Below are positions 57,020 through 64,000 of a stretch of DNA of 64,000 nucleotides, piece after piece (position 1 is the stretch's first letter; every line of letters starts with the position of its first letter). The notes beneath the pieces are model-generated. The model ran no database searches. It was given only the letters and a program-made list of their open reading frames with translations, and was not told the origin of the DNA. Source of the stretch: Acinetobacter larvae (GTDB taxonomy: Bacteria > Pseudomonadota > Gammaproteobacteria > Pseudomonadales > Moraxellaceae); NCBI RefSeq assembly GCF_001704115.1, contig NZ_CP016895.1, positions 496,001 through 560,000 on the forward strand, read 5' to 3'. The translations under genes were made by a program, and so were the position numbers.

Positions 57020-58378
57020 TTATGGCGGTGTAGCACCGCTATGATAATGATTTAAGGTGGCTAAAATTGCATTCACTTTATCTAGACATTCTTGATATTC
57101 TGCGTCACATTCAGAGGCAATGGTAATACCGCCACCCGCCCAGACCTGTAGTTGGTCTTGGTATTTCTGTACAGTACGAATCAAAATATTCCAAACCCCA
57201 GTGCCATCCTCATTAAAATAGCCTAAGGTCCCACAATAACCACCGCGTGGCGCGATTTCGAGTTCTTCAATAATTTGCATGGCGCGGATTTTCGGTGCAC
57301 CAGTAATAGAGCCGCCGGGCAGTCCTTGTAATAACACATCTAGGGGATTAATTTCAGGACGTAGTGTGGCCTGTATTTCACTGACCAAATGATGCACTTG
57401 ATTAAAAGATTCAATTTGAAAAAGTTTAGGGGTTTTGACGCTGCCAATCTCGGCATAGACACTGAGGTCATTGCGGAGTAAATCGACGATCATCAGGTTT
57501 TCGGCTTGATCTTTGGCTGAATCTTGTAAGCGCTGTCTGGATGCTTGGTCTTGTACGGGGTCCGCATAGCGTGGCATGGTACCTTTGATGGGTTTGGTCC
57601 GCAGTAGATGATCTGCTTCGAACTGAAAAAATAATTCTGGCGAGCAGCTGAGTAATTCAAATTCCCCAAGTTTTAAATAACCGGCATAAGGAGCAGCAGT
57701 GAGTTGCCACAGTGCATGTGCGGCAGTGAGTAAAGTGCCTTGGGCTTGGCTGCTAAAACGTTGCGTCAGATTAATCTGATAACAGTCGCCGGCTTTGATA
57801 TAGTCTTGAATTCGGTCAAAAGCACGTTGATATTGTACTTTTTGCCAATCCGGCTGCATGGGCTGAGCCAGTTGCAGTGTGGTAACGCGTGCTGTGGTGG
57901 CGAAGCGTTGCAACAGTTGCTGATAAAGCTGTTCTGCATCTTTAGACTGACTATAAAACACCCAGTGATGATGTTGCCATTTGAGGTAGCTGTGATATTT
58001 ACCGAAGTAGAGCTGTGGTTGAGGTGCCGTCTGAGAGGCTACAAATTGCTGTGCTGCATAATTAAAGTCGATAAAACCAATATAACCACCGCAAAAGCTT
58101 AGCGGCGGTGTTGCTGCATGTTGCTGTGACTGAAATTGCATCCATGTCTTGAGGCTTTGTGCTGGGGTATATTCAATATAATGATTATGCTGTTGCTGCT
58201 GAAAAAAACGTAGTTTTTGTTGTTGTACAACACAATAACTTTCTGGCAAAAAGGCCAGTACAGGGTGCTGTTGGTCTTGTAGATAAACACAACCTGTCCA
58301 GTCAGAAAGTTGTTTTAATAACTCGGCTGCTGGAGCAGTGCAAGTCAGAGAACGTTGAAACAGCACAGATTCGGACAT
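57020..58378 (-). CDS. pabB: Aminodeoxychorismate synthase component I
   Basis: About 452 residues from the ATG at 58378; a TTG at 58414 would add 12. The chorismate-binding domain fills residues about 180-450, with AGDCYQINLTQRF, ELLSCSPELFFQ, RTKPIKGTMPR, DLLRNDLSVYAEIGSV, PGGSITGAPK and GGYCGTLGYF. The PIKGT motif, with Lys, is typical of PabB rather than anthranilate synthase. With PabA it makes aminodeoxychorismate for folate. pabA is not in the window. Confidence 0.93.
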   Translation of the reverse strand: MSESVLFQRSLTCTAPAAELLKQLSDWTGCVYLQDQQHPVLAFLPESYCVVQQQKLRFFQQQQHNHYIEYTPAQSLKTWMQFQSQQHAATPPLSFCGGYIGFIDFNYAAQQFVASQTAPQPQLYFGKYHSYLKWQHHHWVFYSQSKDAEQLYQQLLQRFATTARVTTLQLAQPMQPDWQKVQYQRAFDRIQDYIKAGDCYQINLTQRFSSQAQGTLLTAAHALWQLTAAPYAGYLKLGEFELLSCSPELFFQFEADHLLRTKPIKGTMPRYADPVQDQASRQRLQDSAKDQAENLMIVDLLRNDLSVYAEIGSVKTPKLFQIESFNQVHHLVSEIQATLRPEINPLDVLLQGLPGGSITGAPKIRAMQIIEELEIAPRGGYCGTLGYFNEDGTGVWNILIRTVQKYQDQLQVWAGGGITIASECDAEYQECLDKVNAILATLNHYHSGATPP

Positions 58379-58655
58379 GGGGGATGAGATACTAACGTGG
58401 CTAAGGGAGATCAATGCTCAGGCGCAACCGTAATTTGTAGATAGACGCCATCATCTGTCGGCAATTCTAACAAGACCGATCCGGCAAAACAAATGACAGC
58501 TGGTCGGTGTGGAGGATGCGTATGCGTATTGGTCGATGTGCTTGCCCAATCAGGTGCCTATTCGGGCAACAATATGCTAAATATTTAATTAAAATAAAAA
58601 TTCAGTTAATATCACGCACTATATAATAGCCGACCTAGCAATAGTTATTTCCACG

Positions 58656-59618
58656 ATGAAGTTTAATAAAAGTAAAAAAATATATTTAGTGCTGCCCTTA
58701 TTGATGTTACAGGCATGTTCAAAAGAGGCAGAAGATCGCCAACAATTACGAAGCAATAAGGATTTTCTGCTCTATTTAAATCATCAAGATTTGTATGAAG
58801 AGACCATATTTCGTGATAGTTATGACAAAGTCAGATTGCAATTTAATGCACAGGTTAGAAGGACGGATTGGCAGACATTGCTTGCGCTAGCTGATCAGAA
58901 TATATCGTATAACAGCTATGCCAGACTTGAATCACATCAAGCCAAATTGCTACAAGCATTGACCAATCAAACTTGGTTAAGATATGCATTGTTGCAACTC
59001 CGTCAAAGTCATCAGGCTCTGACATTTCCTTTACACTGGCCCTCTCCTGAGGGGGTTCTCGACAAAGATGCATTGTTATTAGATTTTTCATATGAAGATG
59101 CAGTGCGTTTAAATTTTAAGGGCACTAAGCAACAGTGGCATGATTATATTTTAAAACAAAGTGCTTTTTATAACGAAGCCATTGCACAGCAAATGAACAA
59201 TAATACCCAGTCGACCAGTCAAACGGCTCAGCAGCATTATACTCCAGAGCAGCGTTATAAAAAACAAGTTGTTCTGCTGTTTGCCCACAGTTATTGGAAT
59301 GATTTAGCAGCAGTTAAAATTGCGGCTGATTCGTTGTTACAGGCTTATATCAATGATCCCAAGACTGAGCATCGCTCGATGCCACTCTATGTTTGGCTAT
59401 CACATTATCCGAGCAATATTACCAAAACAGAAAGTTTGGCATCGAGTATTTTGCAGAGAAAATTAGCAACCGTGGTGGTTGATGCCGAACATTACAGTCA
59501 ATCGGATAGTGCTACACAGGGTTATGTTCCCCATTTAGGCAAAGATACCGATGCATATAGCGTCCATCGTGGGGGCTTTACTGGGTCGCATGGTTCAGCA
59601 CATTCTTTTGGGGGTTAG
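58656..59618 (+). CDS. Lipoprotein with Gly-rich tail, upstream of YgiC-like gene
   Basis: A 320-residue protein with a signal peptide ending in the lipobox LQAC (Cys21). The mature part is mostly helical and Gln-rich and is not recognised. The end SVHRGGFTGSHGSAHSFGG resembles the Gly/Ser tail of DUF1190 (YgiB-type) proteins, which commonly sit before YgiC genes. The next gene starts 2 bases after its stop. The partnership is therefore clear, though the role of this pair is unknown. Confidence 0.7.
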   Translation: MKFNKSKKIYLVLPLLMLQACSKEAEDRQQLRSNKDFLLYLNHQDLYEETIFRDSYDKVRLQFNAQVRRTDWQTLLALADQNISYNSYARLESHQAKLLQALTNQTWLRYALLQLRQSHQALTFPLHWPSPEGVLDKDALLLDFSYEDAVRLNFKGTKQQWHDYILKQSAFYNEAIAQQMNNNTQSTSQTAQQHYTPEQRYKKQVVLLFAHSYWNDLAAVKIAADSLLQAYINDPKTEHRSMPLYVWLSHYPSNITKTESLASSILQRKLATVVVDAEHYSQSDSATQGYVPHLGKDTDAYSVHRGGFTGSHGSAHSFGG

Positions 59619-59620
59619 GC

Positions 59621-60823
59621 TTGATTCGTTCTGCATTTGAGCCGCGTGCTGATTATATTCAACAGCTACGACAGATTGGTTTTGAACACTATGATTTACC
59701 CTCAGGCGAGGGCGGGCAGCCGTATTGGCAAGAGGGTATTTGCTATATCTTTGAGGAAGCTGAGGTTGATTACATTCAGGCTGCCACACAGGAATTACAT
59801 GAGATGGCCGTGGCCATGGTCGATGAAATCGTACAAAGTGGTGATTATCCAGACTATTTTCAATTAGAAGATTATGCCAAAAGCAGTATAGAACAATCTT
59901 GGCGTCGCGCTGATCGCTCTTTGCTTGGGCGTTTTGATTTGGTGTATCGACCAGAACAACATGCTATTAAAATGTTGGAATACAATGGTGATACCCCAGT
60001 TGCTTTGCTTGAGGCTTCGATTGCGCAATGGGATTTTATTCAGCAGTCGGAAAATATTCCTGATCAGCAGCGCATTCAATATAATTTCATCGATGAGCAA
60101 TTGATTGCAACATGGCAAAAATACTTTCAGCCGCAGAGCCTGATTCATTTTGCACAGGCTGATGCTTTTCGCAGTGAAGACTGGTGCAATTTGGCTTATT
60201 TGATGGACACTGCCTATCGGGCGGGTATGCAGGTCAAAGATATTTTAATGGAAGATATTGGTCATGCGCAGTATCGTGGGCAAGACTTCTTGGTCGATTT
60301 GGACTTCCAAAAAATTAACCATATTTTCAAGTTATATCCATGGGAATGGATCTTTAAAACCCGTGAAGGAGCTGAGATTCAGCGTTTAGACAATATCTGG
60401 TTTGAACCACCGTGGAAGGCCTTGTTGTCCAATAAAGCCATGCTGGTAAAAATGTGGCAGATGTTCCCACAGCATCCATATTTATTGGCTGCCTATGCCG
60501 AGACTGAAGTGACCCAATTACAGGGGCGCTGGTGTAAAAAAGCAGTGCATGGTCGCGAAGGTTCCAATATTTATTGCTATGATGCCAGCACTGGGCAGAG
60601 CCATTTAGGGCAGGGCAGTCATGTGGTGGATGAATACCATCAATGGGGATATATCTATCATGAATGGTATGACCTCCCTATTTTTGCTGGAACACGACCG
60701 ACTTTGGGCAGTTGGGTGATTGGTGATGTGGCTTGTGGTATGTCAATCCGTGAAGACGCCAATGTAATCACGGGGAATGCGGCGTTTTTTGCCAGTCATA
60801 TTTTTATCCCTGAGGGCGCTTAG
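59621..60823 (+). CDS. Glutathionylspermidine synthase-like ATP-grasp protein (YgiC family)
   Basis: A 400-residue protein of the glutathionylspermidine synthase preATP-grasp family. It has GEGGQPYWQEGICYIF early, RFDLVYRPEQHAIKMLEYNGDTP (ATP/ligand region), and late AVHGREGSNI and PTLGSWVIGDVACGMSIRED. E. coli YgiC has no proven product. The start is a TTG at 59621, since family homology begins at once and no ATG precedes it in frame. It is translated directly after the lipoprotein. Confidence 0.85.
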   Translation: MIRSAFEPRADYIQQLRQIGFEHYDLPSGEGGQPYWQEGICYIFEEAEVDYIQAATQELHEMAVAMVDEIVQSGDYPDYFQLEDYAKSSIEQSWRRADRSLLGRFDLVYRPEQHAIKMLEYNGDTPVALLEASIAQWDFIQQSENIPDQQRIQYNFIDEQLIATWQKYFQPQSLIHFAQADAFRSEDWCNLAYLMDTAYRAGMQVKDILMEDIGHAQYRGQDFLVDLDFQKINHIFKLYPWEWIFKTREGAEIQRLDNIWFEPPWKALLSNKAMLVKMWQMFPQHPYLLAAYAETEVTQLQGRWCKKAVHGREGSNIYCYDASTGQSHLGQGSHVVDEYHQWGYIYHEWYDLPIFAGTRPTLGSWVIGDVACGMSIREDANVITGNAAFFASHIFIPEGA

Positions 60824-60903
60824 GGCTACGCTGAATATTCGGTCAGGTCGAGTATAGCGTCGCAGATTAAGCCGCGCGGGGAAGGCGTAGGATCTGTGGG
60901 CTT

Positions 60904-61452
60904 TTAACCGGTATGATCCAAACGCGTACCCAAAGTTTCAAGATGAAGCGGAAAGCTTTGTTGTTTCCGATCATGAAAATAATGTCTTAAGGTTTGTTCG
61001 ACGCTAGGAAAAGCTAAATCTGCCCAAGGGATATCTTGCTCGCTAAATAAACGTGACTCGATGGTTTCTTCCCCGGCACCAAACTGACCATGTTGGAGTT
61101 GTGCTTTAAATAATACATAGATTTGGCCAATACGCGGAATGTTATACATGCAGTAGAGTTGCTGTATATCAATTTCAGCTGCAGCCTCTTCGCGTGTTTC
61201 CCGTGCTGCACCTTGCTCCATGGTTTCATTGAGTTCCATATAACCAGCAGGTAAGGTCCAAAGCCCATAGCGTGGTTCAATGGCACGGCGACAGAGTAAC
61301 ACCTTATCTTCCCAGAGGGCTAAAGCACCGCAAATGACCTTTGGGTTGATATAGTGGATATGACCACATGCCTCACAAACCTGACGTAATTTGGAGTCTC
61401 CCAAAGGTATTTTCTCTTGTGTAGTTTGTCCACATACAGTACAAAAATGCAT
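60904..61452 (-). CDS. Nudix hydrolase with N-terminal zinc ribbon
   Basis: A 182-residue protein. Two Cys pairs (CTVCG near residue 4, CEACG near 32) form a zinc ribbon. The Nudix box is GYMELNETMEQGAARETREEA near residues 70-90, with the expected E-x7-REx2EE pattern. The substrate could be a nucleoside diphosphate derivative such as FAD or ADP-ribose, as for similar proteins, but cannot be told here. It is divergent from a second Nudix gene. Confidence 0.87.
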   Translation of the reverse strand: MHFCTVCGQTTQEKIPLGDSKLRQVCEACGHIHYINPKVICGALALWEDKVLLCRRAIEPRYGLWTLPAGYMELNETMEQGAARETREEAAAEIDIQQLYCMYNIPRIGQIYVLFKAQLQHGQFGAGEETIESRLFSEQDIPWADLAFPSVEQTLRHYFHDRKQQSFPLHLETLGTRLDHTG

Positions 61453-61579
61453 AGTCTTTATAAACGATTATAAAGTTGTCAGCATAACTGAAAATTCAAG
61501 CTTTGACATCTTTTCTCGCCCCTTTGTGACGATTTCATATATGATAAAAATATTAGCAATCTTGGAGTTGTTTTAAGCG

Positions 61580-62185
61580 ATGAAGGATCGGCTGCCTTAT
61601 ACAGAAATGTTGCAACAACGTTTACGTTTTGCCAAACGGACGGCAGAAGCGCAAGCCTCTGTATTGCTCGCGATTACCGATGAAACAGATCCCAAGGTAC
61701 TCTTGACACGCCGTTCCTTATCACTCAATCAGCATGCAGGTGAAGTTGCTTTTCCTGGGGGGAAACGCGACCCGACAGATACCAGTAATGTTAGTGTAGC
61801 TTTGCGTGAAGCGTGGGAAGAAACAGCATTAGATCCCTTCGCAGTGCGTTTGTTGGGTGATTTACCCATGCAAAAGGCCAAAAGTGGTCTATTGGTCAAG
61901 CCCATCGTGGGGCTGATTCCTCCCAGTTTAGAGCTCATGCCGCAACCGACAGAAATTGATCGGATTTTCTTTGCTTCTTTGCATGATTTATTACAAGCGC
62001 AACCGATGCCACATGAAGTACGTTTTGCTGATCGCTTGCTGTATTTTCCCAGTATACAGATTGAAAATGAAGTGGTGTGGGGGCTGACCGCACGTATTTT
62101 AATGTCCTTATTTCACTATGGCTTAGACATTGAAAAACAGTGGCCCTTTTTATTGAATCCACCGCTGCATGAACGTACTAAATAA
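61580..62185 (+). CDS. CoA pyrophosphatase-like Nudix hydrolase
   Basis: A 201-residue protein. The segment LLTRRSLSLNQHAGEVAFPG combined with the Nudix box PGGKRDPTDTSNVSVALRE(A)WEE matches the NudL/CoA pyrophosphatase family, which splits CoA and related compounds into 4'-phosphopantetheine and nucleotide. The late QIENEVVWGLTARIL is also conserved in the family. Its start has a weak ribosome site. Confidence 0.88.
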   Translation: MKDRLPYTEMLQQRLRFAKRTAEAQASVLLAITDETDPKVLLTRRSLSLNQHAGEVAFPGGKRDPTDTSNVSVALREAWEETALDPFAVRLLGDLPMQKAKSGLLVKPIVGLIPPSLELMPQPTEIDRIFFASLHDLLQAQPMPHEVRFADRLLYFPSIQIENEVVWGLTARILMSLFHYGLDIEKQWPFLLNPPLHERTK

Positions 62186-62366
62186 ACATACTAAATAAAT
62201 GCTATGTCAACTGAGCATGCTTGCCTGTAGGCTGATTCTGTGCCTGAGTAGACTTGAAAATAATCGCAAATCATTGTTATATCCTAAATCTTTAGCGCTC
62301 TGCTGTTGAATAGCATGCGAAGTTAGCATGAGCAGCTTAGTGCGTGCATTAAAAGGAAACGCAATA

Positions 62367-62900
62367 ATGATGTATCAATATAAAGGTCATGTGCCTAAAG
62401 CAATGTCTGAACCATGGGATGGTTGGGTTGCTGAAAATGCGACGGTGATTGGTCAGGTTGAATTGGGGGAAAAAGTCAGTATCTGGTTTGGTGCGGTGGT
62501 TCGTGGTGATAACAGTGTGATCCGCATTGGTAACTTTAGTAATATTCAAGAAAATGCTGTCTTGCATACCGATGCTGGCATTGAGTTGCATATTGGCAAT
62601 TATGTGACGGTGGGACATCAGGCGACCTTGCATGGTTGTCAGATTGGGGACAATAGCTTGATTGGCATCAATGCGGTTATTCTGAATGGTGCGGTGATTG
62701 GTAAAAACTGTATAGTCGGTGCCAATGCATTGGTGCCAGAAGGTAAAGTGATTCCCGATAACTCTCTGGTGGTCGGATCACCTGCCAAGGTTATTCGCCA
62801 GCTCGATGCCCAAGCAGAACAAGCACTGACCCTGAGTGCCATGCATTATGCGAGCCATTATCAAAACTTTACCGATTTACAGCCCTATTATTTTGAATAA
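62367..62900 (+). CDS. Gamma carbonic anhydrase-like hexapeptide-repeat protein
   Basis: About 177 residues from the ATG at 62367 (another ATG follows at 62370), with AAAAGGAAAC upstream. It folds as a left-handed beta helix. Repeats such as [19 protein letters not shown] are followed by the putative zinc ligands in [17 protein letters not shown]. Family members (YrdA/PaaY type) are metal-binding trimers; carbonic anhydrase activity is not shown for many. Function not deduced. Confidence 0.88.
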   Translation: MMYQYKGHVPKAMSEPWDGWVAENATVIGQVELGEKVSIWFGAVVRGDNSVIRIGNFSNIQENAVLHTDAGIELHIGNYVTVGHQATLHGCQIGDNSLIGINAVILNGAVIGKNCIVGANALVPEGKVIPDNSLVVGSPAKVIRQLDAQAEQALTLSAMHYASHYQNFTDLQPYYFE

Positions 62901-63065
62901 TGCTTTTTGATTCGCTTGAATCCTCAGTATGATTTTATTCTTTGGCGCGTGATTCTTAGATATCTTGTTGAAAAAGCGCTAAAACGATTTTCCCAAGAGA
63001 ATCCCTCGCAGGATGAATATGAGTGGAGTAGAATAAGCATATTTTTGAACGTACGTAGGTTGTGC

Positions 63066-63746
63066 ATGAAATTGCTGGCATTGGAAAGCGCCAACGAACA
63101 GTGTTCTGTTGCACTCATTGATGAGCAGCAGATCCAGTATTTTGAAAAAGATGATCGACCTAAGGCGCAAACGCAGACGATTTTACCGTTGATTGATCAG
63201 GGCTTAGCACAAACGCAATGGGCGTTGTCTGAGCTGACTGCAATTGCCTTTAGTCGAGGTCCTGGCTCTTTTAGTGGTGTGCGCATCAATGCTGCCGTGA
63301 CCCAAGCTTTGGCTTGGGCCAATGACTTGCCGGTGATTCCTGTATCAACCTTACAAGCCACCGCACAGGCAGCTTATCGGAAGTTTGGGCTAGATCAGGT
63401 TACAGTGATCAGCGATGCACGCATGAAAGAAGTTTATATTGCCAGTTATGCCTGTGATACCAAAGGCATGATGCAATTGTTGGATGAAGAAAAATTATTA
63501 GATTACCAATCTGCTGCAGCTTATCAACGGTATACCCCGGTGGGGAGCGGTATCACGCTATTGGCGGATCATGACTTAAGTAACTCACAATACCAACATA
63601 TTTATGCAGATGCACAAGATATTGCCTCTCTTGCAATGGCACAAGCTGCGCAACAACACTGGCTAAGTGCTGAGCAGGCTTTACCTGTCTATCTTCGTGA
63701 TAATGCGTGGAAAAAGCTTTCTGAACAACATAAATCCTCAGTATAA
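63066..63746 (+). CDS. tsaB: tRNA threonylcarbamoyladenosine biosynthesis protein
   Basis: About 226 residues from the ATG at 63066. It begins [19 protein letters not shown] and has [20 protein letters not shown], typical of TsaB, a partner of TsaD in making t6A at position 37 of ANN-decoding tRNAs. The open frame extends 53 codons upstream, but those residues are not part of the family and lack a ribosome site. It is followed by uppP 20 bp later. Confidence 0.93.
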   Translation: MKLLALESANEQCSVALIDEQQIQYFEKDDRPKAQTQTILPLIDQGLAQTQWALSELTAIAFSRGPGSFSGVRINAAVTQALAWANDLPVIPVSTLQATAQAAYRKFGLDQVTVISDARMKEVYIASYACDTKGMMQLLDEEKLLDYQSAAAYQRYTPVGSGITLLADHDLSNSQYQHIYADAQDIASLAMAQAAQQHWLSAEQALPVYLRDNAWKKLSEQHKSSV

Positions 63747-63766
63747 AATTTGAATTAGGATCGCGC

Positions 63767-64000
63767 ATGGACTTTATTCTACTGCTGCAAGCAGCCATCA
63801 TGGGAATTGTCGAAGGAATTACCGAATTCTTGCCGATTTCCAGTACCGGACATTTAATTTTAGCGTCAGAACTAATGGATTTCTGGACCAAACAAAAAAG
63901 TGATGTGTTTGTGGTGGCGATTCAAATGGGTGCCATTGCCGCGGTCATTTATGAATACTGGAACAAGTTATGGGGTGCCGCAACCGGACTCGTTACAGGG
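63767..64000 (+). CDS. uppP: Undecaprenyl-diphosphatase, N-terminal part (partial)
   Basis: The window ends after 78 codons. The start [20 protein letters not shown] with [16 protein letters not shown] is the signature of UppP/BacA membrane phosphatases, which release phosphate from undecaprenyl diphosphate for cell-wall building. The ATG has TTAGGA upstream. The rest lies outside the window. Confidence 0.93.
   Translation, partial: MDFILLLQAAIMGIVEGITEFLPISSTGHLILASELMDFWTKQKSDVFVVAIQMGAIAAVIYEYWNKLWGAATGLVTG

Overview
The window looks like a chromosomal segment of an Acinetobacter-type gammaproteobacterium. The grounds are gene content and style: gltBD, guaA, tsaB and uppP housekeeping genes, glutamine-rich proteins, AT-rich spacers, and a BolA-SirB-ParA block. 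The species cannot be fixed from the sequence alone.

Layout. 1-1.8 kb: end of gltB, then gltD, closed by a terminator shared with the facing operon. 1.8-9.6 kb: a minus-strand operon with an Nramp-like transporter, PxpA, a D-glutamate-cyclase-like DUF1445 protein, a fused PxpB-PxpC and a biotin carboxylase-BCCP protein, with a LysR gene upstream. It reads as a 5-oxoproline/D-glutamate salvage module that delivers glutamate. 9.6-10.8 kb: a heptamer repeat and an exported protein of unknown function. 10.85-30.24 kb: two identical tRNA-Gly(GCC) genes lie in a 95-bp perfect direct repeat and bracket about 19.3 kb. This segment carries an AraC regulator, a three-protein split NRPS, a type II thioesterase, a PPTase, two TonB-dependent receptors and a YagU-like membrane protein. 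30.4-38.8 kb: bolA, sirB, an orphan parA, lipoproteins, LysE, DedA, DoxX, guaA, a GST and an alpha/beta hydrolase. 39-49.3 kb: accessory genes, namely an orphan immunity-like protein, an APC permease, a VanX-like dipeptidase, AraC plus Fsr-type efflux, a DHA2 efflux pump with a divergent XRE regulator, a large OmpW-like protein, and a nucleotidyltransferase gene broken by an in-frame TGA. 50-55.1 kb: a four-gene chaperone-usher pilus operon behind a long AT-rich leader. 55.2-64 kb: a membrane protein, a Gln-rich TPR-like protein, pabB, a lipoprotein-YgiC pair, two Nudix hydrolases, a gamma carbonic anhydrase-like protein, tsaB and the start of uppP.

The most interesting part is the siderophore island. 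The three NRPS proteins together read ArCP-Cy-(remnant A)-PCP / Cy-A-(dead PCP) / C-PCP-C. That is close to a VibF-type line (Cy-Cy-A-C-PCP-C) cut into pieces. It has one intact adenylation domain, one carrier lacking its serine, and a leftover half adenylation domain. A final C domain fits release by an amine. Genes for making and activating the aryl acid and for making the amine are not in the window, so the product is not predicted beyond a probable aryl-azoline siderophore.
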